Source of the DNA: OCS116 sp051531935
GTDB lineage: Bacteria; Pseudomonadota; Alphaproteobacteria; Rhizobiales; OSC116
Length of the DNA stretch: 64,000 bases
NCBI GenBank assembly: GCA_051531935.1
Contig: JAOPTR010000006.1
Coordinates: forward strand, 1-64,000
Direction of reading: 5' to 3'
How positions within the stretch are numbered: position 1 is the first letter of the stretch; every line of letters starts with the position of its first letter. A program made the translations under genes and the position numbers. Below the pieces are notes generated by a model that had not been told where the DNA came from, ran no database searches, and worked only from the letters and a program-made list of their open reading frames with translations. This document shows, piece after piece, positions 27,114 to 36,018 of the stretch.

Positions 27114-28535
27114 TTAGCCTTTCAGCTTATCCATACAGGCAGCTATTGATGCCGTCTGTATGTCCTCATAATGGGCAAAACTATCCATCACTTTGCTTTC
27201 TAAAGCGTCTTCAAACATAGGTTGGTTGGCATCGGCCACAAATGTCTGCGCGGCTTTGTCCCCAAGGTTGGATTGAAAAATACCCGCAGCACTTACTGGC
27301 AAGAAATCTTCATAAACAATGGGGTCAAAACGTATCAGATCCATCTCAATTAAATTATCCAATTTGACTTCGGCTATCTGTTGGGCAAGTTTGCCTTTTT
27401 CAGTTAAGGAGTAAGCAAAATAAGCCAGATTCTGCTGCCGAATTTCTGTCCAATCGTCAGGAAAATCAGCAAAATGTTCGGCCAAAGCCAGCATATATTC
27501 TGCGGCATTCGAGCCATTGGCATTGGGCGTTATTTGTGCTCGAGTTTTCGCTAATAAATCATCATACAATTTGTGCCCTTGGCGGGTTAAAGCCACGCCG
27601 CGCTGTTCAATTTCACCAAATCTAGCAGTATGTGTGCCTAAAATTTGCATGTTTTCGGTTTGCAGCTCTTTATCATCACCCTCAAGGTCTAACGACATGC
27701 TAAAATTCACTTGTTCTTCAAGGGCTTTAAAGCTTGTTTGGCGCAATAATATTGGGCAGACCCGTTGTGGCGGGCCTTCAATCACAGCTTTGGGGTCTAT
27801 ACCGCGCTCTGGCATTAATTTTTGTACGCTGTCAATGTCCAAGGTTCTAGGCGTTAAATGGTTTATATGCGGGCCTTTAAACGACACGATGTCAGCGATC
27901 AAACGATGCGCTGCCAATAAACGATTGTATAAATCCAAGCTCACGCGAGCTTCGGCATGCCATCTAAAAGTTTCCAAAATTTCTGTCACAAATTGGTTGC
28001 TGTCTACTTCGTTTAAACCACCATTTTGTTCGGCTTTTTCTACAAGTATAATTGCAGTGTCAGTAAAAATATGGCGTTTTGAGATCACATCTTTTGCTTC
28101 ATCCCTAAGCTTTACGTCATCAATTAAATCAAGGCGTAATAAAGAGGTAAAAACCCTAAATGGGTTGTAGGCCAATGCTGCCTTTGAAATAGGTCTAAAA
28201 GCTGTAGAGTGAACTGGAATTCCCGCCACACTCAAATCATAATAACCAACAGGAAACATACCCATAATCGCAAATATGCGGCGCATCATTGCCAATTCTT
28301 TGGCCGAACCAAGGCGTATCGCGCCATGTCGCTCTTCGGATATGCGCTCCAAGCCGTTGGTTATTGTCAGTTCTTCGTTTAAGTCTTTATCCTGCGCCAA
28401 TTTTACAGCATTCAGACCTTTTACAAGGTCTATTAAAGTGCCATATGCAGGCACCTCGCGGCGGTACATGGTCGACATGGCACTAGAAAATTTTTCACGA
28501 ATTTGGTCAGCATTAGATGCGGTTTGTTGAGACAT
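27114..28535 (-). CDS. hglS: 2-oxoadipate dioxygenase/decarboxylase (HglS/YdcJ, DUF1338 family)
   Basis: A 473-residue non-heme iron protein of the VOC-related DUF1338 family. From ATG 28535 (preceded by GAGGG) the family's metal and substrate residues fall at His70 and Arg74 (ERHGAIRLG) and His226 (GPHINHLTPR), with the Glu ligand in RFGEIEQRG near 308. Additional family blocks are GYYDLSVAGIPVHSTAFRP and NPFRVFTSLLRL. HglS of Pseudomonas putida converts 2-oxoadipate to D-2-hydroxyglutarate in lysine catabolism. The neighbouring flavoprotein oxidase supports that pathway here. It has an acidic insertion before the Glu ligand. Confidence 0.88.
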   Translation of the reverse strand: MSQQTASNADQIREKFSSAMSTMYRREVPAYGTLIDLVKGLNAVKLAQDKDLNEELTITNGLERISEERHGAIRLGSAKELAMMRRIFAIMGMFPVGYYDLSVAGIPVHSTAFRPISKAALAYNPFRVFTSLLRLDLIDDVKLRDEAKDVISKRHIFTDTAIILVEKAEQNGGLNEVDSNQFVTEILETFRWHAEARVSLDLYNRLLAAHRLIADIVSFKGPHINHLTPRTLDIDSVQKLMPERGIDPKAVIEGPPQRVCPILLRQTSFKALEEQVNFSMSLDLEGDDKELQTENMQILGTHTARFGEIEQRGVALTRQGHKLYDDLLAKTRAQITPNANGSNAAEYMLALAEHFADFPDDWTEIRQQNLAYFAYSLTEKGKLAQQIAEVKLDNLIEMDLIRFDPIVYEDFLPVSAAGIFQSNLGDKAAQTFVADANQPMFEDALESKVMDSFAHYEDIQTASIAACMDKLKG

Positions 28536-28665
28536 TTTGCCCTCATAATATTCTACAAACAATTTTGTAAATTTATCTCATATTAATTTGACACGGATTG
28601 CAATTTAAATATTTATTTACTCACCTAGATTTTTATTTTATGCGACCTTAGACGAATGTTCTAAA

Positions 28666-29949
28666 TCACCGTTTGGATTGCGTCTCTTGCCACCAATCAT
28701 GTAGTTTCATGCCCCAATATGTCGCCTGTGCTGCATAAGGGCCCGCCATGCCGCCATTCCATTGCAGGCTAAATTTCTCAAATAATTTATAACGGTCAGA
28801 TTGCTTGGTTATGGCCTCGGCGATAATGCGCCCACCAATGGGGGCGGTGTTCATACCATGGCCGCCAAATGCAGTGCAGCTCCAAACATTCGGCTGTACT
28901 TGCCCAATATAAGGCATACGGTGGCGGGCATAAGCCATAAGTCCTGTCCATGCCATGTCAATTTTTACATGTTTTAAAGCAGGGTAAACGCTCAACATAT
29001 CGGCTTTCATTAAGTCGGCTAAGCGTTTGGGTTCAGAGGTTTTGGCGGTTATGCGCCCGCCCCACAAAAGGCGGTCATCATCAACAATGCGGTAATAGTC
29101 AGATGCCATACGGTCATCAATAATGGCGGCTTGGGTTTTCACCAAAGGCGCCACGCGTTCACCAAGTTTTTCGGTGGTAATTACATAAGTCGCTATCGGT
29201 AAAATAGACTTGCTAACTTTGCCATAAACTTGCCCCGAATATCCGCCGCCACACAAGACAACATGTTCAGCTTTCACAATGCCATTTGGTGTGTAAATGC
29301 TTTTCGTCGTTCCTTCAAGCTGCATGCGGGTCACTTCAGTATCTTCAAAAATATGCCCACCTTGTTGCGAAATTAATTGAGCAACGCCCAAACAATAATT
29401 CAAGGGGTGAAAGTGAAAAGCATTTTTATCCATACTGCCCTGATAATATCGCTGGCTAGTGCTATATTTAGTCATTTTCTCACGGTCTACATAATCCAAG
29501 GGGTAATTATATTTTTCAAGCATGTCGTCGCAATGGCTTTTCACAGCATGGCTGTCATCGTATCGGATAAGCGATAAAATACCTGATGTCTTCGCCACAC
29601 CACTTAGCTGATTATTGTCAATATTTTGGCGCACCATTTCCACGCCCTCAAGCGACAGTTCAAACATTTTTTGCGCGCCAGATAACCCCAATTTCTGCTC
29701 TATATAATTCTGCCCTCTGGCAAAACCTGGGAATACAATCCCGCCATTGCGGCCAGATGCACCCCATGCAATTTTATGAGCTTCAAGCAACACCACTTTT
29801 TTACCCATTTTTAGCAACTCTTGGGCGCAGCTTAAGCCAGCTAATCCGCCACCGATAATGCATATATCGGTCTCAATAGTGCCGTTTAGTGGTTTGTGGT
29901 TTGGGGCGGCAATGGCCGTTTGGCTATAATAGGTATCAGGGTAAATCAT
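28666..29949 (-). CDS. FAD-dependent amine/amino-acid oxidase (PuuB/AmaA-like)
   Basis: A 427-residue DAO-family flavoprotein. The Rossmann dinucleotide motif is ICIIGGGLAGLSCAQEL (about residues 30-46), followed by WGASGRNGGIVFPG, the family's FAD-contact segment, and near the end GGHGMNTAPIGGRIIAEAI. Length equals that of the gamma-glutamylputrescine oxidase PuuB and of L-pipecolate oxidase AmaA. I chose ATG 29949 (MIYPDTYYS), which matches family starts; a TTG at 29988 is possible. It lies 130 nt before hglS on the same strand. Because hglS acts downstream of pipecolate in P. putida, an AmaA-like role is attractive, but PuuB is not excluded. Confidence 0.83.
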   Translation of the reverse strand: MIYPDTYYSQTAIAAPNHKPLNGTIETDICIIGGGLAGLSCAQELLKMGKKVVLLEAHKIAWGASGRNGGIVFPGFARGQNYIEQKLGLSGAQKMFELSLEGVEMVRQNIDNNQLSGVAKTSGILSLIRYDDSHAVKSHCDDMLEKYNYPLDYVDREKMTKYSTSQRYYQGSMDKNAFHFHPLNYCLGVAQLISQQGGHIFEDTEVTRMQLEGTTKSIYTPNGIVKAEHVVLCGGGYSGQVYGKVSKSILPIATYVITTEKLGERVAPLVKTQAAIIDDRMASDYYRIVDDDRLLWGGRITAKTSEPKRLADLMKADMLSVYPALKHVKIDMAWTGLMAYARHRMPYIGQVQPNVWSCTAFGGHGMNTAPIGGRIIAEAITKQSDRYKLFEKFSLQWNGGMAGPYAAQATYWGMKLHDWWQETQSKR

Positions 29950-30027
29950 ACTTGATTTTGCGCATATTTTTTTGCAAACTACAATCAAAATATAAGTTGA
30001 ATGCGCTGAAAATTACGAGGTTACCGA

Positions 30028-31173
30028 GTGGCAATTAAAATAGACAATAAGGCAATGAGGCATTTATGGCTTAAAAGCACGGGTCTTGGCGCCACACCCA
30101 ATGGTAATTTAAACCTATTGCAAATGATAAAAGATTTGGGTTTTGTGCAAATTGATACCATTCAAAATGTCACCCGCGCCCATCACCATATACTATGGTC
30201 GCGCAATCAAAATTACCGCGAACCCATGTTCGATGAATTGTTAGCAACCCGACAAGATATTTTCGAACATTTCACCCATGATGCCAGCGTATTGCCGACA
30301 GATTTTTATCCCATGTGGCGACGGCAGTTTAAACGTCATAAAGTGAGGATGGACGGTTCAAAATATTATAACAATAAAATGGGGCCTCAAGGCCGCGCCG
30401 ATATTAAAGCGCGGATAGATGCCGAGGGTGCATTGTCCACCCATGCTTTTGATACCAAAATAAAAGGCAAAAAACAAATGTGGGATCGCCCACCACATAA
30501 AGTGGCGCTTGATTATATGTGGTATGCGGGTGAGCTTTCCACCTCGCATCGTGTTAATTTCCGTAAATATTACGACATCACCGACAAGGTTATTCCACCG
30601 CATATCCTGTCGCAGGATATTGCCGATCAAACGCAAATCGAATGGTTGTGTGAGCAAGCATTATCAAGGCTTTCTGTTGCCACCCACAAAGAAATAAAAG
30701 AATTTTGGGAAGCGGCAACCATTAAAGAGGTGAGGGCATGGGCAGATGAAAATCCGCTTATACCGATAGAATGGCAACGTCATGATGGCACGTGGGCCCA
30801 AGCATTTGCCCCTCAAAATATTGAAGTTAGATTAAACGAACTAACCAAACCATCATCGCGTATGCGCATCGTCAACCCGTTCGATCCCGCTATACGGGAC
30901 AGAAACCGCCTTAAGAGCATTTTTGGTTTAGAGTATAAGATCGAAATTTTTGTTCCTGCCGCCAAAAGAAAATGGGGCTATTATGTCTACCCATTACTAG
31001 AGGGCGATAAATTTGTCGGGCGTATTGAACTAAAAGCCGATCGTAAAAAAGGCCTATTGAGCATTGTAAATTTCTGGCAAGAAGATGGCGTTAAATGGAA
31101 TGAAAAACGCCACGACAAGTTAAAATCTGAATTAGATAGATTTGCAAAATATGTGGGTTTGGTTGTCGAATGA
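30028..31173 (+). CDS. YcaQ/AlkX-family DNA glycosylase (winged-helix, HTH_42)
   Basis: A 381-residue protein of the winged-helix DNA-binding family that includes the E. coli interstrand-crosslink glycosylase YcaQ. The catalytic Q-phi-D motif is visible as Gln41-Ile-Asp43 in FVQIDTIQNVTRAHH, followed by ILWSRNQNY, HDASVLPTDFYP and NPFDPAIRDRNRL. It would excise alkylated or crosslinked bases, for instance after nitrogen-mustard-like or natural-product damage. The start is GTG with GAGG about 7 nt upstream. It overlaps the next gene by 4 nt, so they are translationally coupled. Confidence 0.85.
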   Translation: MAIKIDNKAMRHLWLKSTGLGATPNGNLNLLQMIKDLGFVQIDTIQNVTRAHHHILWSRNQNYREPMFDELLATRQDIFEHFTHDASVLPTDFYPMWRRQFKRHKVRMDGSKYYNNKMGPQGRADIKARIDAEGALSTHAFDTKIKGKKQMWDRPPHKVALDYMWYAGELSTSHRVNFRKYYDITDKVIPPHILSQDIADQTQIEWLCEQALSRLSVATHKEIKEFWEAATIKEVRAWADENPLIPIEWQRHDGTWAQAFAPQNIEVRLNELTKPSSRMRIVNPFDPAIRDRNRLKSIFGLEYKIEIFVPAAKRKWGYYVYPLLEGDKFVGRIELKADRKKGLLSIVNFWQEDGVKWNEKRHDKLKSELDRFAKYVGLVVE

Positions 31174-31742
31174 AAATTATTCTAATGCGCCATGGGCGGC
31201 CGATCATTCATTTGGAATCAATGCGCGCAGAGCTTAAAACACCTGCTGAAACAGGCCAAGTGATTAGAGATTATAAATTTGGCGCGTTAGATCCAAATCA
31301 AACACCACCTGAAAATTCAATAAATATCGCAAAAAGTAGTCAACAGATTTTCAGCAGTGATTTGCCCCGTGCCGTGGGCAGTGTCAATATGCTTGGCGTT
31401 TCAACAGGTATGGTTGAAAATGAATGCTTTCGTGAATCTGACCATCCGTATTTTAACTGGCAAAAACCAAAGCTAAAATTCTTCACATGGTGTATTTTAT
31501 TTCGGCTTATGTGGTTCTTTGGTTTTTCCAAAAATGGTGAAAGCATTAAAATTGGCCGCAAACGCGCGCAAATCTCAGCCGCAATACTCAGCAAGGCAGC
31601 GCAAAATCACGATGCCCCCATGTTGCTCGGCCATGGCATCATCAATCGCTTAATTATGTCCGAACTAAAAAAACAAGGTTGGCGCAAAACCGAAGCAAAT
31701 GGTCACGATTACTGGTCGTATATTGTGCTGGAAAAAAACTAA
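31170..31742 (+). CDS. Histidine phosphatase superfamily protein
   Basis: A 190-residue branch-1 histidine phosphatase-like protein. The phospho-acceptor motif MRHGRP is at residues 6-11, a conserved Arg follows in SDLPRA, and the second His is in LLGHGIINRL. Shorter and more diverged than phosphoglycerate mutase; substrate unknown. Residues 105-120 (WCILFRLMWFFGF) are hydrophobic and might contact the membrane. It starts inside the stop of the YcaQ-family gene (ATGA) and its own end overlaps the moaE end by 4 nt on the other strand. Confidence 0.82.
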   Translation: MKIILMRHGRPIIHLESMRAELKTPAETGQVIRDYKFGALDPNQTPPENSINIAKSSQQIFSSDLPRAVGSVNMLGVSTGMVENECFRESDHPYFNWQKPKLKFFTWCILFRLMWFFGFSKNGESIKIGRKRAQISAAILSKAAQNHDAPMLLGHGIINRLIMSELKKQGWRKTEANGHDYWSYIVLEKN

Positions 31743-32242
31743 ATTACATGCGCTTCATGCTGGTGGTTGCTGCTGCATAATTCGCAACCTTTGCTCCATT
31801 CGCTGTCACCATCTTCATAATGTTCAAGCTTCCAAACGGGTGATCTGTGTTTAATCTGTTCAATCACATATCTGCTGGCCTTAAAAGCTTCATCACGATG
31901 CGGCGAACCCACGGCAATCACAATGCTAACGCCGCCAATGTCTAACTTACCCTTGCCATGTACCACATAAAAATCTAGCTCTTCACCCCATTTTGCTTGG
32001 GCTTCTTGGCAAATCTCAATGAAACTTTGTTTGGCTAAAGGCTCAAACACATCATAGCTAATGCCCAATACTTTTTTACCCAAATTATGGTTACGCACCG
32101 TGCCAACAAATAAGTTTTCAGCACCGTTTCGCACATGTTCGGCCTGTCCTGTGACATAAGCAAGGCCAGCCATAGCATCAAGTGGTTTTTGCTGCACATC
32201 CCACACATCAACAAATATATTACCTTTACTAAATTGGCTCAT
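31739..32242 (-). CDS. moaE: Molybdopterin synthase catalytic subunit
   Basis: A 167-residue MoaE. The core reads FVGTVRNHNLGKKVLGISYDVFEP, KLDIGGVSIVIAVGSPHRDEAF and IKHRSPVWKLEHYEDG; the two lysines of KHR..VWK are the active-site pair that binds precursor Z. It forms the MoaD2-MoaE2 synthase that inserts the dithiolene sulfurs. Last gene of the moa operon, 1 nt after moaD. The C-terminal tail CSSNHQHEAHVI is His-rich and not part of the family core. Confidence 0.95.
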   Translation of the reverse strand: MSQFSKGNIFVDVWDVQQKPLDAMAGLAYVTGQAEHVRNGAENLFVGTVRNHNLGKKVLGISYDVFEPLAKQSFIEICQEAQAKWGEELDFYVVHGKGKLDIGGVSIVIAVGSPHRDEAFKASRYVIEQIKHRSPVWKLEHYEDGDSEWSKGCELCSSNHQHEAHVI

Positions 32243-32243
32243 A

Positions 32244-32501
32244 TCAACCTCCCGATACTGGTGGCAAAATTGTAATCAGGCTATCAGCAGTTAGCGCGGT
32301 ATTTTCTTCAAGCACCTGAGTTTCAGTGGCAAAGCGCGAGCTTTCTACCAAGCCCGCAATGTCAAAGCTCGCGGTAAAATCAGCAAGAGCAGTTGTTAAA
32401 GGCGCACGCAAGTCACTCACTATGGCAGGCTCATTTAGTTCCAATTTAATGTGCCGCCCAAATTGCCTAAAAGCGCCAAATGTTTGTATGGTAATTTGCA
32501 T
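32244..32501 (-). CDS. moaD: Molybdopterin synthase sulfur carrier subunit
   Basis: An 85-residue ubiquitin-like protein ending in the required Gly-Gly (PPVSGG), which is adenylated and thiocarboxylated before donating sulfur in the MoaE active site. Start pattern MQITIQTFGAFRQFGR is usual for MoaD. Placed between moeA (2 nt) and moaE (1 nt). Confidence 0.92.
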   Translation of the reverse strand: MQITIQTFGAFRQFGRHIKLELNEPAIVSDLRAPLTTALADFTASFDIAGLVESSRFATETQVLEENTALTADSLITILPPVSGG

Positions 32502-32503
32502 AT

Positions 32504-33736
32504 CTAAAATCCACCTCGGGGCAGCATTGGGTAAATAGATACCAGTTCACCTGCCCGATTTTTATGTTGTGTTTCTTCAAAAACTGCCCAGCAATTTGCG
32601 GCAAGTAATGGCTTTATTTTAAAGCTTTCTTGGCCTTGTAATATGTTCACCTCAAGCACACCCAATTTAATGTCGGCAAAGGCTTTGTTAAACATTTTAA
32701 AACCATGGGGCTTGTCAGTCTCTATTGCTAATCTAGCCTTAACCGCTTGCTCAATTGGCAGGTTTTGCATGGCATCTATTAGAAAACTGACAAAAAACCT
32801 AAACGCAACACTGGTCGAAATCGGGTTACCAGGTAGCCCAAAATAATGAGTTTGTTGTTGCTCAAATTTTGCATATAAAACGGGTTTTCCCGGCCTAATT
32901 TTACATTTATGGAACTTAATTTCAGCCCCTAAATTTGCCAAACTTTCTGGTATAAAATCATGGCGTCCCATCGAAACTGCACCCGTGGATATTATAATGT
33001 CATAATTACCGACCAGGCTTTTCAGGCAAGTTTCATAATCATCAACTTCGTCATGTATTGTGCCTGCATAACTGGCAGGATACCCCATCTCGCGCAACGT
33101 CGACAACAGGTGAGGGCCATTGCTATTACGTATTTGGCCAGATTTCAGCTCTTGTTGCGGGTTGTCTATAATTTCCTTGCCTGTACCAATAATCGCAATG
33201 GTGGGCTTTCTAAATACTGAAACTTCAGCAACCCCAATGGTGGCTAGGGCCGATATATGCGCAGGGTTTATAATCTCATTGGCTTTTATCACCAAATCAT
33301 CGGGCATAAAATCCTGCCCCGCTTGGCGAATGTGGCTGCCCAACACAATATTTTTATTTTCAATTTTAATGCGGGTCGGGCGGCCATCTACATCGGCAGC
33401 TAATATTTGCACATCTTCAATTTTTATAACCGTATCATAACCAGAAGGTATGCCGGCACCTGTCATAATTTCCCAAGCGCCAGCCGCACCTGTCACAATC
33501 ATATCGCCGGCGAAACTAGAGCCGACAACATTCATTTCATGTAGGCTCTCACCAAGCTCTGCATAACGCACAGCAAAACCATCCATGGCGCTATTGTCAA
33601 AGGGCGATACCATGCTGTGGCAATAAACATCTTGTGCTGTCACAAAACCCAAACTGTCTGCAATGGGCAGGCTTATCGTGCCAAGCTTGGTCACTTGCGC
33701 CAACATAATGTCTAAGGCTTGGTCGTGGCTAAGCAT
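32504..33736 (-). CDS. moeA: Molybdopterin molybdenumtransferase
   Basis: A 410-residue MoeA with its four domains in order: N-terminal SPFDNSAMDGFAVR (conserved Asp), ITGAG-like MTGAGIPSGYDTVIKIED, the MPT-binding-like GTGKEI and STGAVSMGRHDF motifs of the catalytic domain, GLPGNPIS, and a C-terminal beta-barrel. It inserts molybdate into adenylylated molybdopterin. Its start overlaps the moaC-mog stop by one base. Confidence 0.94.
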   Translation of the reverse strand: MLSHDQALDIMLAQVTKLGTISLPIADSLGFVTAQDVYCHSMVSPFDNSAMDGFAVRYAELGESLHEMNVVGSSFAGDMIVTGAAGAWEIMTGAGIPSGYDTVIKIEDVQILAADVDGRPTRIKIENKNIVLGSHIRQAGQDFMPDDLVIKANEIINPAHISALATIGVAEVSVFRKPTIAIIGTGKEIIDNPQQELKSGQIRNSNGPHLLSTLREMGYPASYAGTIHDEVDDYETCLKSLVGNYDIIISTGAVSMGRHDFIPESLANLGAEIKFHKCKIRPGKPVLYAKFEQQQTHYFGLPGNPISTSVAFRFFVSFLIDAMQNLPIEQAVKARLAIETDKPHGFKMFNKAFADIKLGVLEVNILQGQESFKIKPLLAANCWAVFEETQHKNRAGELVSIYPMLPRGGF

Positions 33737-34743
33737 TAATGAATGTCCTTATTTTGCACATGGGCAATGGCGTGCGGCAGTAATTCTTTCAGCACTTCAA
33801 TGCCATCTTTCACTGCACCCGTGCTACCGGCCAAACAAACAATCAGCGTGTCTTTAATCACATAAGCCGATGAACGTGAAATCCAAGTCGATAAAACATG
33901 GTCAGCGGCCGATGAACGTAATAATTCACCAATGCCCACCACTTCATAATCAGCAATGGATGAAATCACATCAGGGGTGATGTCGCGAGGGGCTAACCCT
34001 GTGCCACCAGTGGTGAATATCAAATCCACCTTACCAATCAGGCCACCAATGTGGGTTTTTAGTTGCTCCTCGTCATCGGGTAATATTTTATAATCACCAA
34101 TAGTCCCACCCAAAAACTCAACTTTTTCCATTAATATCTTACCCGAGCGGTCTTCATATTCGCCTCTGCTCGCACGGTCACTCATCGTCACAATGGCAGC
34201 ATTAATTCCCTCCATCGGGCGAGCGGATTGAGTCGGTAACAGCTCTTGCAATTTCTCAGGAATGCCATCAGGGTGAACCCAGAGGCCTTTTTTACCACCC
34301 TTTTTAATCAGCAATCTCACATCACTAATGCTCAAAGCAGGTTCTAGAGGCTTGGTTAAATCATATAGGGTCAATAAAGCCGCATTCACAGCAGCCAATG
34401 CTTCCATTTCAACACCTGTTTTGGCCGTTGTCGATACAATCGCATAAGCGCATACACTTAATGTTTCAGGTTCTAATTCCAAATAAATCGCCACATGATC
34501 AAGCAATAATGGGTGGCACATCGGTATCTGTTGCCAACAATTTTTTGCCCCCTGAACGCCGGCAATCTCGGCCAATTTCAATACGTCACCTTTGGGTAAT
34601 TTTTCGTCTCTAATGGCGGCAAAACCAATTTCCCGCACATATATGCGGCCCATTGTTATCGCTTGGCGAAATGTCGGGGCTTTGCGGGTAATGTCCGCCA
34701 TATGGTATTTGCTATCCGCAAAAAAACTAGTTATGTCAGCCAA
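33736..34743 (-). CDS. moaC: MoaC-MogA/MoaB fusion: cyclic pyranopterin synthase and molybdopterin adenylyltransferase
   Basis: A 335-residue two-domain protein. Residues 1-155 are MoaC (MADITRKAPTFRQA, KGDVLKLAEIAGVQGAKN, MCHPLLLDH, GVEMEALAAVNAALLTLYDL). Residues about 178-335 are a MogA/MoaB domain (IVTMSDRASRGEYEDRSG, IFTTGGTGLAPRDITPD, LAGSTGAVKDGIEVL). MoaC works with MoaA to make cyclic pyranopterin monophosphate; Mog adenylates molybdopterin for MoeA. Such fusions are known in other bacteria. The frame is continuous and the linker is short, so this is not a frameshift artefact. Spaced 1 nt from moaA. Confidence 0.93.
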   Translation of the reverse strand: MADITSFFADSKYHMADITRKAPTFRQAITMGRIYVREIGFAAIRDEKLPKGDVLKLAEIAGVQGAKNCWQQIPMCHPLLLDHVAIYLELEPETLSVCAYAIVSTTAKTGVEMEALAAVNAALLTLYDLTKPLEPALSISDVRLLIKKGGKKGLWVHPDGIPEKLQELLPTQSARPMEGINAAIVTMSDRASRGEYEDRSGKILMEKVEFLGGTIGDYKILPDDEEQLKTHIGGLIGKVDLIFTTGGTGLAPRDITPDVISSIADYEVVGIGELLRSSAADHVLSTWISRSSAYVIKDTLIVCLAGSTGAVKDGIEVLKELLPHAIAHVQNKDIH

Positions 34744-34744
34744 A

Positions 34745-35800
34745 TCAGCCTCCTATTGTCGATAAATTAGCAGTAAATCCTGTGTCGCCCAAAGCCAAAA
34801 AATGCGATGAGGCCTTGAATGACAATTGTTTTTGGATCAGTGCTTTTAATTCTTCTTGTTGATTTTCATTCTGTAATAAATGTCGCAAACTTGTGCCTTG
34901 GTTGCCAAATAAACAAAGTCGCAAATCGCCTGTCGCGGTGATGCGCAAACGGTTACAACCCGTGCAAAAATCTTTCGAATATGGTGCAATAAAACCGATG
35001 CTGCCCCTATAATCATCATGGCTAAGCTCAACAGCAGGGCCCGCATCATCTTCTCGTTGTTGCTTTTTCCAACCTTGTGCCAGGAGTCGATTTTGCAATG
35101 TTTCGGCAGCGATATGATACTGATTAAAATAGTCCAAGTTATCACCAGTTTGCATCAATTCAATATATCGAATGCTAATCGGCTTGTCTTTTACCAAGGC
35201 CATAAATTGCAGCAATTGATCATCATTCATGCCTTTTAGCAATACGGCATTCACTTTAACTTGTTCAAAACCAACCTCTAAAGCGCGCTCAATACCCGCC
35301 ATTATTTCGGGCAATCTATCATGACCTGTTAACTTAGCAAATCGTACTTGGTCTAATGTGTCAATACTCACATTCAAGGCATTTATACCCGCAGCATGCC
35401 ACTTCTCAATATTCTGCTCTAATTTGTAACCATTGGTCGTCACGGCTAGTTTTTTTATGGCTTTATGGGTAGATATAGCTTGCACAATTTCGGTGAAATC
35501 TTTGCGCAAAGTTGGTTCGCCGCCCGTAAGACGTATTTTATGAGTGCCTAAATCAGCAAAGGCACGAACCAAATTCTCAATCTCATGCAAGGCTAAAAAC
35601 GCCTTTTTTGCCGTACATTTATAACCATTTGGCAGGCAATAATCACAAGAAAAATTGCAAACATCAGTGATCGAAATCCTAAGATATGGAAATTGTCGGC
35701 CAAAATTATCAGCCAGTTTTGGCGCAGGCGCGTTTAAGGCTGCGTTGTCAAACCGCGTCACCTCATGGCTTACCGAATTGTCGATAAGTGTATGCTTCAT
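34745..35800 (-). CDS. moaA: GTP 3',8-cyclase (radical SAM)
   Basis: A 351-residue MoaA. The radical-SAM cluster motif is CNFSCDYC (Cys-x3-Cys-x2-Cys) early in the barrel, LTGGEPTLRKD follows, the C-terminal second cluster is in FCTGCNRLRIT...LRLC, and the protein ends in the conserved Gly-Gly (STIGG) needed for activity. It converts GTP to the 3',8-cyclo intermediate for MoaC. ATG 35800 has AGGAG 7 nt upstream; the frame extends to 35845 but that falls in the structured leader. First gene of the moa operon. Confidence 0.95.
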   Translation of the reverse strand: MKHTLIDNSVSHEVTRFDNAALNAPAPKLADNFGRQFPYLRISITDVCNFSCDYCLPNGYKCTAKKAFLALHEIENLVRAFADLGTHKIRLTGGEPTLRKDFTEIVQAISTHKAIKKLAVTTNGYKLEQNIEKWHAAGINALNVSIDTLDQVRFAKLTGHDRLPEIMAGIERALEVGFEQVKVNAVLLKGMNDDQLLQFMALVKDKPISIRYIELMQTGDNLDYFNQYHIAAETLQNRLLAQGWKKQQREDDAGPAVELSHDDYRGSIGFIAPYSKDFCTGCNRLRITATGDLRLCLFGNQGTSLRHLLQNENQQEELKALIQKQLSFKASSHFLALGDTGFTANLSTIGG

Positions 35801-36018
35801 TACACACTCCTTTCCAAATACGGGAGACCATGGCGTTTCCAACATGACCCCGGTCTAAAAACCATATTTAACCAGTAAACTTAGGTTGGCAGACTTCAGA
35901 GTTATATAATTTTAGTTATAATCTATCCGCGACGTGCGTCAATATAAATTGGCACGCCCAGCCATCGGCTCAGCGTATGAAGCAGCTATTATATATGTTA
36001 ATTAAATTAAGGTCGCGG
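35801..36018 (-). promoter_or_regulatory. Structured moaA leader, candidate regulatory RNA
   Basis: The 218-nt gap between the PilZ gene and moaA contains a TATAAT-like box followed by several complementary segments on the minus strand: GCCG/GGCT hairpin, a CCGCGAC...GTCGCGG long-range pair (36012-36018 with 35927-35933), and near the gene GACC-GG-GGTC (35846-35855), which competes with AGACC...GGTCT (35852-35856 with 35825-35829). CTCC at 35823-35826 can also pair with the Shine-Dalgarno GGAG at 35807-35810. This is the logic expected of a translation-controlling riboswitch; a molybdenum-cofactor motif is known in front of moaA in other bacteria, but I cannot confirm membership by eye. Confidence 0.4.

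Noticed and set aside
33736..34743. MoaC-Mog fusion as a sequencing error
   Set aside because: The frame is uninterrupted, the linker is short and both domains are complete; known fusions exist.
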